From Scleropages formosus (taxonomy: Eukaryota; Chordata; Actinopteri; Osteoglossiformes; Osteoglossidae), in assembly GCF_900964775.1 (NCBI RefSeq), contig NC_041818.1, forward strand, positions 10,189,332 to 10,253,331: a DNA stretch of 64,000 nucleotides. Direction: 5' to 3'. Positions 35,871 through 47,215 of the stretch are shown in pieces. Numbering within the stretch: position 1 is the stretch's first letter; the number at the start of each line of letters is the position of its first letter. A program made the translations under genes and the position numbers. The notes under the pieces were generated by a model, which saw only the letters and a program-made list of their open reading frames with translations, was not told the DNA's origin and did not search any database.

Positions 35871-38800
35871 CTCTCTCTCACTGGAGGACTGCACTAGGTA
35901 ACTTGGTCTAGGTTTTCGTTCGGTCTAAACGCAGTTGACCGTAACGGGCAGTTCTATGTCATGAAGGGTTATGTTCCAGCCGTCACGCTGCGCTCTGTCT
36001 CTCAGGTTCGGTTCCCAACCTGTACAACGGTATGCCAGCCCACTTTGCCGACTCCCCCCAGACCGAAGCGGTGTACAAAATGCTGTCCATAAGCCAGCCA
36101 CCACCTGCCCCTGAGGTCATCGCTAAAATGTACCGGCCGGCCAGCGTGGTGGACAAAGCCCATATCCACAGCAGGTGAGGTGTGCCTGCCCGCTAAACTC
36201 GTGTCTGCTTCCGTAACGCAATGTGTGTACCATTCTGGAGATGGCTTTTCTGGGAATGGCTTTCTAAACTGCATACCAAGTCTGCGCTGGAGCGGATGAA
36301 TGAAGGACGTTGTCCCTCCCCCCAACTTCCAGGTGGCTGGACTCGTCTCGATCCCTGATGCAACAGGGAATCCAAGAGAATGACCGACTGTGGCTGCGGT
36401 TCAAATACTACACCTTCCACGAGCTCGAGCCCAAGGTGCCTGCTTACGTGTGCGTGGCTGTGTGAGCGTGAGTCCGGCACCAAGGTGTTCTGAACAGAAC
36501 AGCCGCTTCTTAACGCTGTCTCATAAGCAAAGAGGTCAGCTAACCTAGACGAAACGTCGTCGACTTTTTCGACACGGTCCGTAGAGGAGCTTTTTAGAGT
36601 GACGCTAGTCCTCTCAGAGGGATCTCTCGGTGCGGGGCTTGGATGTGGCATTTTTCAAGCTGGACTGGAGTCGCCGTTTACCCGCTGTCACTCCTCTGCG
36701 TGCCACGTGGCCTTGCCGTGCTGCTAAAACGTACCTTTCGTTGGCATCTCCGCTTCCCAGTATGATGCGGTGCGCCTGACCCAACTCTACGAACAAGCTC
36801 GATGGGCCATCCTGCTCGAGGACATTGACTGCACAGAGGAGGAGATGATGCTATTCGGGGCCCTACAGGTGATGGAAGGATCCCTGGAAAACACACACTA
36901 TGTCTACATTTTACTGGGATAACCACGGGAAACATGAGAATATGCTGCTTTTATTGCTGCTTTAATAATGACACGTGAGATTTGACAAGACTGACTGGTA
37001 CGTGTTACTGTCCGAAGAAATATCAGCAAAAGCAATGAGGCAAAAATCCATACAGGTGACATTTTTTCTCCTACCGCAGTACCACATAAACAAAGTGTCC
37101 CAGTCCGAGCCCCAGGCCATGATGTCGTGTCCAGCGATGGATGACCTGGACTCTGCCTTGCAGTCGCTGGAGGTCAAAATGGAAGGAGAGAGCAGCTCCA
37201 TGGATATGTTGGTCAGACATTTTTTTATTCTCGCTTTCTTATCTTCTACCAGGACTCTTCGGCGTTTTTCTAAATTTGTTGGTCTTTGTTACTGATTCGC
37301 CTTTTCTTACTTCTGCCTGACTTATGTAAATGACCCGTAAACTGTCTCAAAGTTTATTTACGCCGATCGCATCGGAGCGTCTCTGTTTCCAAAGGACGGT
37401 AATGAAGTGTTCGTTATGTTATTGCATTTTAGAAGCATTTCAGAATTTCGCAAATGATGCATTGATAACAGATAACAGAGATAGTGGGGCATGGTGGTGC
37501 CTCACAAGTACTGGGTCCTGCGTTCGAATCTGCCTCTATCTGTGTAGAGTTTGTGTATTCTGCCCTTGCTTCCGTGGGCTTTCCCTGGGTGCTCTGGTTT
37601 CCTCCCACAACCCAAAGATGTGTGTGTTTCGGATGGGCTGGTGACTCTAAATTACCCTTAGTACATGTGAGCAAATGTGTGTGTGACTGCATTACAATGG
37701 ATCCGTATTCCATCCATGGTGTTTCCTGCATAGCCCAGTGCCCTATTATTCTGGGACAAGATCTAAACCGCCACAACCCTACACTGGACAAGAGGTTATT
37801 GATAACGAATGGATACGATAATGCAGAATTACACACAACAGAACTAATATTAAAAATAGTGGTGACCCGTAATGGTGTTTGCCACTTAAACAGGAAACCA
37901 TGACGACCGCTCCAGAGCTGCACGACTACTTGAAGATATTCCGGTAAGATCTCCTAAAAATGTAACTGGGTCTCGCTAGTTTTGTTTCTCTCAATACAAT
38001 TTTGGTGTCAAAACGTTTCTGGTGGGAGATGGAACACAGGTGAACATCCTTGAACAGAACAGCCATTACGGTGTGTACGGAAATTAACATCAGTTAACTT
38101 CCCCCTCTATCTCTGCTTCTAGACCGAAAAGGTTGACACTGAAAGGCTATAAGCAGTACTGGTTTGTCTTCAAAGACGCTTCCATCTCCTACTTCAAGAG
38201 CAAAGAGGAAGGTTTCGGAGAGCCCATTCAGAAGATGGACCTGAAAGGTACCGGACGTGGACAAAAAAATATACCTCGACACACATTCAGATTTACGGAC
38301 ATTCGGAGAGCTCACTTTTGATGGCGGGTAAAGCAGCGATCGATTCTCCAGACACGCCGAGTACAGAATCTGAGTACACAAGTTACCTGTGCTCCTCTGC
38401 CAGGATGTGAGGTGGCTGGTGATGTGAACGTGGCAGGCCAGAAATTCTGCATCAAGCTGCTGATTCCGAGCCCAGAGGGCATGAACGAAGTCTACCTGCG
38501 TTGTGAGAACGTGAGTGAGGAAGGATTTGCCGACCGACTCCCACCACACTTCACTCATGTACATGCGAATGATCCGGTGAATACGCACATGATACATTCC
38601 AGTGACCCTCAAATCAGATGATGCTTATTACGAAATGCTTCCTTAATTAGAGTTTTTTCATGAAAAAAAACATCTCTAATAATGTTAACAAAGAAGCATT
38701 TTATGTGCATTGATAAATTCATTACTATTATTTTTTTTTTAAATTATTCTTACTATTTCAGTTACTTTTAGAACTCTGGTAACCTGACTGCCAACATATA

Positions 38801-40252
38801 ATTTTAACACCTCACCTACTAATATAGTTGAAAATTTCCTGATGGTCAAAGCACACATCATCACCACATCTATCTAGACCTGAAAGAGTCATCATTTAGG
38901 TTGCAAGGGCATATCCTTCATCTTTGGACCACCTGCTGCCCGTAACAGTAGAACGTTTGTGCTCCACCCACACCCCCGATTCCCTGCCTTCAGGAACAGC
39001 AGTACTCGCGCTGGATGGCCGCGTGTCGCCTGGCTGCCAAGGGGAAAAGCCTGGCAGACAGCTCCTTCTCCAGTGAGGTGAAGAACATCCAGGCTTTTCT
39101 GTCCATGCAGCACTCCAACCCAGGGGCCGCATCAGCCCAAAATGATGAAAACATCAACACCCACAGTCTCGTCTCCCCCCGATACCACAAGAAGTACAAG
39201 CCCAAGCAGGTAGACTGTCTTCCCTGGCAGAATTCTCTAGGTATCCGTGTCCAAGGCGCACTTCCATGCAAATTCATTCATGTATGGTTTATAGCCTTGT
39301 TACAGCACATTCACTCATGAAAAAACAATTTATGGTTATCCATTACCCAATTATCAATTACAATGAAAATGTTATTAACTTTAGAACCAGGGTCATCTAG
39401 CCTTAAAATTGACTGCTAGACAAGAAGGTGACTGAGCACAGCGCTATAAATCTGTCCATTGGCCCCGAGGAACAATAAATCTCGTCCTCCCCAGTTAACG
39501 CCTCGCATTCTGGAAGCGTATCAAAACGTGGCGCAGCTCTCCCTGACAGATGCCATCCTACGCTTCCTGCAAATCTGGCAGGCCCTTCCAGATTTTGGAG
39601 TGTCATTTTTTGTGGTGAGGTGAGTGGGGGGGACTGCCGCCATAATTAAACAACCGAAAAGTAGAAGTATATACACGTATACAAAAATAGCTTACCTAAA
39701 CAAAACTGTGCAAAGTATTATGCATGCGAGTAATACCAAACACAAGCATTGTGCAGAATTTATTCTGGCAACCATTATAGCCTCGTTTCTCCGTTTTATT
39801 TCCAAGCATGTAGAAGGTTTACAACTATGCTTTGTCTGAAATAGGTTTAAGGGTAGCCGAAAGGATGAGGTCCTGGGCATTGCCCCCAACCGGCTCATCC
39901 GCATTGACCTGGGTGTTGGAGACGTGGTGAAGACCTGGCGTTACAACAATATGAGACAATGGAATGTCAACTGGGACATTCGACAGGTGAGTTGCCTTCT
40001 CAGTGTTGGTGGGAAAATTTCAGTAAAGTTCATACTGTCGATAACCTTCTCTCTTTCTCTATTCATCTTCAGGTGGCCATTGAGTTTGACGGCAATGTGA
40101 ATATAGCCTTCGGCTGTGTGACAGCAGACTGTAAGATTGTGCACGAATACATCGGTGGCTACATATTCATGTCGACCCGCAGCCGTGAGCAAAGCGACAC
40201 CCTCAACGAAGAGCTCTTTCACAAACTCACTGGGGGACACGAAGCTTTGTGA
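34559..40252 (+). CDS. FERMT3: Kindlin-3, integrin activator, 14 coding exons
   Basis: Cytoplasmic FERM-domain protein that binds integrin beta tails together with talin; needed for platelet and leukocyte adhesion. Exons: 34559-34682, 34983-35216, 35537-35653, 36006-36174, 36333-36435, 36761-36868, 37080-37211, 37894-37943, 38123-38247, 38404-38510, 38994-39209, 39495-39619, 39845-39986, 40073-40252. They total 1932 nt (643 residues; human 667), all GT-AG and in phase. F0 with [14 protein letters not shown] is at about 41-60, a Lys-rich F1 loop follows ([10 protein letters not shown]), and F2 with QLYEQARW comes next. The PH domain is about 335-445 ([12 protein letters not shown]), and the F3 domain holds the integrin-binding Gln-Trp pair at about 575-576 ([13 protein letters not shown]). 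The start is the first ATG after the acceptor at 34557; this N-terminus is some 15 residues shorter than human, so a small upstream coding exon cannot be excluded. Confidence 0.95.
35760..35880. repeat. Compound tetranucleotide microsatellite, FERMT3 intron 3
   Basis: gaat units, then attaattaatt, then tccatccctccatccctc, then about eight ctat units and a short ct run. Likely polymorphic. A separate long C run (about 23) is at 35429-35450 upstream of exon 3. Confidence 0.9.
37482..37790 (+). mobile_element. tRNA-derived SINE in FERMT3 intron 7
   Basis: ggggcatggtggtgcctcac, B-box-like cgttcgaatctgcc, then tggtttcctcccacaaccca and ggtgactctaaattaccctt. The middle is of the widespread fish type also seen at 59735-60035. 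Confidence 0.75.
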
Positions 40253-42458
40253 GACCTGGTTGCTTCGCAAATACTGATCCCTGCATCCTTTGCCATGACA
40301 TCCACTGACTTCCTGTCAAAGTATTTTATTCCTTAAGACAGTATCAGCATCTCCAGTACCTACTCCTTTGCAGCCATTGACTTGTTTTATAAGGATACTC
40401 TTTTAAAAAAAAAAAAAAACACCAATTCATTACTGCCTATTCATGACTAACAGCTTGTCACTTTCAATGCTGGAAGAGTAACATATCTGAGATAACGTGC
40501 AGTACATCCATATTTGGTAAGAGAAAACCTCACACAACTGAAAGCACATTTTTATAATGTATTAGATACCAAATTCACTTAAAAATATACTCTAATCTCT
40601 GAATAAACATAAATTTGGTAAAGTGTTGATAATACAAGAACTAAAACTCTGAAAAGTTTGGACTGAAAGAGGTTGTTGTCTGATCAGTATTTTGGTTTCC
40701 TTGGTGAAAGAGTATAGACATAGGTCATGACAAATTAACAGTACAGTGCATCATTTATTCTAATGGTTATGCCTTTCTAAAGACTGCTCAAATGCATGCT
40801 TAATTTGTAATTAATTTTGGTAATTTTTTTTTAAGAAAATGCATCCTTCGGAATTATTTCGAATTCCATAGCTCAGGGAAAACTAATTCACCTTTGAGAG
40901 GTACAAATATATTTCACATTTTCACCTGATTTACATCGTAAACACTAGTCTGGTGACTTACTACGCAAATAAAAACAACTAAACTGAAGGAGGGTGCATT
41001 TCCACATGCTTTGTAGCTCTCAGGGACTGCAGTAGCCCATTCCACACAAAGCTAACATTAACCCAACTAATGCTTAGATTTGATTTCAAAATGACTTTTT
41101 AGACATGTCAATATGTTAAAAATGTTCCCAAGACTGAATTCTTTATACACAAAAACATTAAAACTAGTTTTTGAACTACATATGCAAGTAATAAAATACA
41201 CAAACTAAACAGTACTGCTACGAAACAATCAAGTGTTTTACTTTTTTGAAAATATGGAAATAGAATGTACCATTTTACATATATGTAACATTAAGTACAC
41301 AGTTTGTCCTGCAGCTTCTAGCATCTTCATTAGTGGGGAAAACATAAATGTCAACTATTCACAATATAATAATGTCTATTTCATTACTAATTTATAGTCA
41401 CAGTTTCTCCTGCTCATTGGCACTGATGCATATATTAAAACAACATATAATGACTTCTTTGCATATGAAATGTTATTTTATATTCATATCCAATAAATTA
41501 AATTTTCAGACAAAACTATTTTAAATGCTGCATTTTTAAGTTTGAATACATGCAGTTGAAGTATTACTAAGATCTATGGTTCTTGGACTGCAAGTATTTC
41601 TTATTCAACAGTGAACACAGCAAATTGAAATGGTAAGCATGAGACAATCAGCATTCAGAGGTCACTTTGTCTGTGCTGTCAGCTTTATCGGTGCATACCG
41701 TTACAGACAAACTGAAAGGAAATAATGATACCTTTGGTGTACGTCACAAACACAGGAAACCACAGAGGCTATCTCCAGCAGTGCACGCTGCCTGACGGGA
41801 GTGGGAGATCTCATATAAAGTCAAAGTCAACTTTGTCACTTCCACAATATGTTTAGAACATACATCGGAATGAAATATAGGCATCTGCCTGTGCATTTCT
41901 GTCACATCATGCTTTCAATTCACAAAGCTTGAAAACCTATAGCCAATATTAGTGCCCATTTGAAGTTGCAATGAATAAAAAATGAAAAAATATTTTTTCA
42001 TTATCCTTGCTAATTATCACTTCATATGAATTGAAATTTCTATGAGTGTAGGTAAATAAAAACACAATGGGACCTATTACGCCCAAATCATACAAATTTA
42101 ACAGTAAACTTCCCAAGCTCAGTTTTAATAAAATGTGCAACATTCGGTAACAGTTTCAGTAATGTAAGTTTATTTATTCTTTAATGAGTCATCTGGAGAA
42201 GAACTGGAGTACTGCTCATACCTTTATTTCTTTACAGTGCACATGGGGCTAGTTGTGATAGTTTCTCAGTTAATTTCCAGTTTGACAACACATAAGTGTC
42301 AACAACTATTCTGCTGCCATCGCAATCTTCGGCTTGCACCAATTGCCAAGTTGGTCTCTTCACCTACTCCAGTGGAAGTTCACAATCTGTAAAACAGGAC
42401 ATGAACCACAAAATAAGCACCCAGCAAAGAAACTATGCTCAGTTTTTCTCTGCGGATT
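40253..42458. other. Convergent 3' ends of FERMT3 and TRPT1
   Basis: No exon is seen in these 2.2 kb of AT-rich DNA. FERMT3 has a polyadenylation signal AATAAA at 40602-40607, about 350 bases after its stop. TRPT1, on the other strand, has overlapping AATAAA signals read from 42178 to 42169, about 280 bases after its stop. A short fish-repeat-like stretch, aaagtcaaagtcaactttgt, lies at 41819-41838. Confidence 0.6.
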
Positions 42459-44695
42459 TTAGGACCATTTGCTGGGAGTCACGAGAGATTGGTGATAAGG
42501 CTCACTTGTGGGTTTCAACTGGACAGCACGTGTAAAGTACTTTGCAGCAAGTCTCCCATCTGTATCCCCTGGAGTCAACAGCACCCCATTGTCAGACCAG
42601 AAAAACAAGATTCCATCTGTAAAGCAGCACAGACAGCGAGAGAAAAAAAGACATACAATTTGAATAGTGTTAAAAACAGGCAAGTTGTTTGCGAGCGTCT
42701 AACGCATCGCTTACCTGCAAGAGCTTTGCAAACATCAACGTAAATTGCCAAGTCGCAGTTCTGCCTCATGCCTGAATGGGTAAACAAAAATGTCCACCAA
42801 TAAGAGCAGCACTAATCAAAATCTAACTCTGCATGCAAATTTATGGGTATGACCATCAAAATTCAATTTTTTTTTTCTCCTACTACAAGCACAAGCATCT
42901 TTTGTTGTCATGTCAATCTTCACTATGCTCCTATCACAGTACTATCACAATACTGCTCTTATCACAGTGGCCTATCACAGAACAGCTCTTCCCTCATTCT
43001 CATGTATTATATTCCATCATTCAGTATTACTCTTCCCTCATCTTTATTCCAGCCTTTCTTCATCGCATTCCTCCTCTCCTTATAACACACTACTTCAGCT
43101 CTCTCTTACTGACCACTGATGACTGTACTCTCTTCGGGCAACCCTGGCGCCAGGTGGATATGGGTGCGTTTCATCCTGCTCAAACCATGGGTACGAATGG
43201 ATGGCCAATGCTTGAGGTAGGAGCCATGGACTGCTTCTTTGGGGCAGTCTGGAGAATCAAGATGGACTTCTCTAAGCTCCAAATCCACTACCTGAACCAT
43301 CAGCAAAACAAGAGCGTAATCAAAAAAATTAAAGTTTGAAACAAAACACATTTATAGGTCCTACATTGATACTGAATTCATGAAAACGTTGACATTTAGC
43401 CTCAGTGTTCTTGCTAAAAGTAATCTGCTGCTGGTTTTTTAAGAAGAAACAGTACCAAGTAATTCTTTGAAATTGTTACACTGCCTCCTATTTTTCTGTA
43501 TAGCTTCTGCTCATATTGCATTGCTATTTATAACAAAAAAAAATCACTACATTAAGTACAATAAGTCTAGGTGTATCATCTAAATTGAAAAATAAAAAAT
43601 TTTACCAAATTGTGATGCCACTCTTCCCATTCTATCAAATTAACAACAAACAGTGTAAATACTGAAGAAACCATATGCCAACCTTAATGGCTAAGATGTA
43701 TTACTGAGAAATCCCAGAAAGTTTACAAAAACCTTTTCTTTTGAGCATTGACATGTTTCTTAAGAGCATTACAAATAAAGACTGTGAAGTACCTTAAAAT
43801 GATGCATCCACCCATATGTTTTGAACAATTAACTGCCTGTTCTAGTTTATCCAAGACCACAAATGGTCCAAAGAAAGAGTACACCTTGGACAGAAACCCA
43901 TGTTTGCATGGGGAAAATGTGTAAACTTTGCTCAAAGAGAGATGGGGACTGAATGGAACCTGCAACCCGTGTGCTATGAGATGGTATTGTGGGTAAAAAG
44001 ACTGTTGCATAGGCCTTGACATTCCATTAACCTTTACTACAAACCTGGAAAGAGTGCCCCTGATTTGCTCGAATTTCCAGCTGTCCAGTACTAGGATGCC
44101 TGCGGAGTTTAAATCGCTGTTTGTCATTATTAGCCACCACCCTCTCTATGTCTTCCAGTGAGAAGGAATGGAACTGCGGATGTGACAGCAGGTCTTCCAC
44201 CAACAAGAAGCCATCTGAAGATGAGTTGGGGTCAAAAAAAAAAAAAAAAAAGTCAAAATCATGTTACGGCATTTTTATGTATGCAACTGTGAAGCATGAA
44301 GCAGTTTTATTTGAAGAGCCACTGACTATGAAAACCCCAATTTGCAACAACTTATGACTATTTTATTATGCTTTACATAGAGGAACCAGTGGAATATGTC
44401 AAGGTCAAGCAATACATACATTAGAAAAATAATTAAATTATGTCTAAAGGCAGGAAAGTATAGCTTTGGGAAAGATGCTTATATTGTACCACAAATGAAA
44501 GGACTCCAACAACCACCAAACTTCATAATGATGTTTGGAATTCAAACCCATAATGGTCATCTACTCCAAACCCTAAAATCATGACCCCCCCACCCCCAAA
44601 GAAAGCCTCCTACCACTGCTCATGTTGAGCCTCATTCGAGCTGCTCCATGGCGCAAGACGAAAGACAAAGACTTAGATAAACGCACATCCAAATC
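42459..44695 (-). CDS. TRPT1: tRNA 2'-phosphotransferase 1 (KptA/Tpt1 family), five exons, 5' exon missing
   Basis: Transfers a 2'-phosphate from spliced tRNA to NAD+, giving ADP-ribose 1'',2''-cyclic phosphate. Exons in order of translation: 44695-44614, 44214-44045, 43291-43114, 42771-42715, 42616-42459. They give 645 nt in one frame, 214 codons plus TAA, all GT-AG. Family hallmarks are in order: LSKSLSFVLRHGA (the Arg-His pair of the N-lobe), a DGF and SHPQFHSF helix region, NDKQRF, IRANQGHS, KHWPSIRTHGLSR, HIHLAPGL and GVLLTPGDTDG. These cover the whole catalytic fold including the Arg and His residues typical of the family. The start exon, a few dozen poorly conserved residues in human, is unresolved; it must end in phase 0 and probably lies near 45.7 kb. 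Converges with FERMT3, as in human. Confidence 0.93.
43845..43990 (-). mobile_element. Possible decayed SINE in TRPT1 intron
   Basis: gaaacccatgtttgcatggg, gaacctgcaacccgtgtgct and the overall order resemble a reversed tRNA-derived SINE, but both ends are indistinct. Confidence 0.35.
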
Positions 44696-44737
44696 CTACA
44701 GGACAAGAGACAGGACGAGGTTGGCAATTTTAAATGG

Positions 44738-44938
44738 CAGTGCATGGTGTGGTGGGCATAGTGGTTAGAACTTCTGCTTTGAGCTCAAAGGATCTGGGTT
44801 TTAATCCCACCTCCAACTGTAACACTCTTGATCAAGGTGCTTCCCCAGAAGTGATAGTCAAAATACCCATCCTGGTGTATAAGTGGGTACACAGTTGGAC
44901 TTAGTTTAAGGTTATAGGTTACCTTGGAGAAAGGTGAA
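44738..44938 (+). mobile_element. tRNA-derived SINE upstream of TRPT1 exon
   Basis: ggtgtggtgggcatagtggt, gggttttaatcccacctcca, then atcaaggtgcttccccagaa and the tail ttaccttggagaaaggtg. Subfamily like 26166-26377. It starts about 45 bases from the TRPT1 exon at 44695, on the intron side. Confidence 0.75.
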
Positions 44939-45143
44939 GTGAAAAAGCAGTCACAGTGTTTTCAGTGCCATGTTTCCACATCGTGTACCGGGATGATGAA
45001 TCCACCCTCTCACCTCGTCTCCTCGACAACCCTGCCTCCTCCGACCTCTTCCTCTCTTTCTCTCCATTGTCTACTTCATCACTTCAGTTACACCAGACTG
45101 AAGATGCAAGCAAGGACCAAACACACTTTTCAGACATTTAATA

Positions 45144-45170
45144 GACACACACACACACACACACACACAC
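45144..45170. repeat. (CA)n microsatellite
   Basis: About 13 CA units, between TRPT1 and its presumed promoter. Confidence 0.9.
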
Positions 45171-45679
45171 AATAAATTAGGTAAATAAAAGAAGCAGCAA
45201 AGTTACACCTGAAACTGTGTAAGAAACTGTTACTTTTATAAAATAATGTAGGTACAGGTATAAGTATCTCCACTTGGTACAGAACATGATGATGGTACTA
45301 TATTTACAAAATGTTTGTGTGAATCACACAGAAAGCATTAGTGTTTATTAGGAAGTGTGTATTGTACGAGGTGTAACAAGGGAAATCTCACCAGCTAACG
45401 CGAAACAATCAAATGTATCATTTAAACTGGATACAATAACTATTGCTTAAGACACGCGGTTCTCCGCAGCTATTTTCAAGCGACTGAAAAAGCCTTTTCT
45501 TAAAGGAAGCAAAGAATTTAATAACCTCTCCAGCGACTCCACTCGAAAGCTTAACACGTTTACCAGATTCGTTTATCTTGTCCTACAAGTATCTTTCAAT
45601 GTCGTGCACCACCAAGTCGTCTGGTTACAATTTTACACATATAATATAAGAAATCTCAGGTATCGTAGTTTTGCAGGTT

Positions 45680-46000
45680 GTAGAGGTGGAAAGTACGAGA
45701 ACACCGGCGCGAGCGCAGCCCCCGACTCCTCACACTGCTGAACCATCAAGCCTTACAGCACGTTCCTTTTCTGCACTTTTACAGGGCGACACGACAGAGG
45801 AAGCCACCAATCGCCTTGTTGGGGGAAAACCCACAGCCAATCGAATGTGCCTATTGTTTCGGGAGGGTGGGACTTGCCTGCCGCCATTTTTACCGAGAAC
45901 AGAAAAAAGGAGAGGCAGCCGACTGTGTATCGTATTGGTGAGACTTTCGGATGATGTTTGTTGTCAGTAAATATGTCGCGTGGCTTTGCCATGTTGCTTC
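45680..46000. promoter_or_regulatory. Likely shared TRPT1/ZBTB3 promoter
   Basis: Two CCAAT boxes (in gccaccaatcgcc at about 45808 and cagccaatcgaa at about 45838) and a YY1-type gccgccattttt (about 45881-45892, reverse complement aaaatggcggc) sit in a GC-rich stretch between the minus-strand TRPT1 and plus-strand ZBTB3. A donor-like gtgagac at 45939 could end an untranslated ZBTB3 exon that joins the acceptor before 47176. TRPT1 exon 1 is expected to lie here too. Confidence 0.5.
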
Positions 46001-46818
46001 TTGTGTGATTAAATATTCGCAATAAAATGTGCTTTTAATGACCCAACGTTTCCTTTCAGAACAGGACATGGAAAGAATAAAAAAGGGGCATTTTTGCTCA
46101 GCTGCCTGCTACCTGAAGTACTAGCTCACTTGACTTGTCTTCTGTGGCAGCTTTATCTGTTTTTTTTTGTTTGTCTTTATATTTCTGTTATGTTTTTAAA
46201 ATTGTGTTGAGCATGTCAAGTGAAGTCGTGTCTTCACCGAGATGCCATTTTATTTTTATTGCGAACATTCATTCACTCAGCAGGCAGTGCCTCGTCCTAA
46301 GTGGCTACTTTAGCTACTGTGGGTCAGTCCATTTTTTTAAGATAATAACATAACGTCGTAGGTTAAATTTAAAATTCAAAAGTACAGCAGGCGGGTCTAT
46401 ATGATAAGAAATCATTCTAACACGTAATCTGGGAAAATCAACTTGTCTGCTTCAGTGTGATTGTACAATTGAATTGCAGTAAACAGATTATCTGAAATTA
46501 AAATATGAAAAGATGGAAAATTAATAGAATGGGATTATAATAGAACAACCTTTCATGAACCTTTAGTACTCCTGACCATTATTAAACAATCCCAATGCCT
46601 GTTGAAGTGATTTCTGATTAAAGTAGCACTTAAAATGACACGATTCACTCATACAGTGGTTGATACTGATTAGTTAAAAAGAACATGTAATCAGTAATAA
46701 TGAAAAACCTGTACTTGTATTTTTGTGAGAGCTGTCAATTTGGTAGAACAAAATGGAAATATAGTCAAGAGTATTGATAATGAGGAGATGAATTAATGAA
46801 TCTTCTTAGGACATTAGC

Positions 46819-47020
46819 TTATTTCGACTGTGCTAATTCTTCCTCTTTTTGTGCATTTCGTTCTCTAGTGACATTCCTCCTTTTGTCCTTGCCAGCCTGA
46901 TGGGAGAGGGATGAGAAGTGAGTCTCCAGAAGCATGTCCATGTTCAGTTCTACCAGTGGAACAACAGCCCCATTGAAAGGGAAAGATTGTGGTGATGTTT
47001 CAGCTGCTTTTTTGGCCAGA
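46819..47020 (-). CDS. Possible terminal coding exon of an unknown gene
   Basis: On the minus strand an acceptor (tttgcttgcag) at 47021-47031 is followed by 66 open codons and TAA at 46819. The translation has ordinary coding composition: an AKKAAETSPQSFPFNGAVVP start, a hydrophobic/acidic middle (VELNMDMLLETHF) and a basic/acidic end (GKDKRRNVTRERNAQKEEEL). I do not recognise the family. Its upstream exon would have to lie beyond ZBTB3, with ZBTB3 in the intron, and none is found. It could also be a retrocopied fragment or chance. Confidence 0.35.
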
Positions 47021-47215
47021 CTGCAAGCAAACAAGTTACAAATATTTTTCTGATTACTTCTGTGGAAGAGAGCGTCCCTTTTCTGTGTAGTTCCACTTTT
47101 CTTTCTTTTACAACTCCAATCTTATTTACGCCTTTCACGCCTTAATCGGTTGCTCCTTGCGTAAGTTTCCTTCAGCTGAAACAGTTGGCCTCCTGTGCAC
47201 TTCCTCTTGAGGGTG

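Noticed and set aside
44924-45175. Plus-strand frames of 61-83 codons between TRPT1 and its promoter
   Set aside because: They start in a SINE and end in a CA microsatellite; no family similarity.
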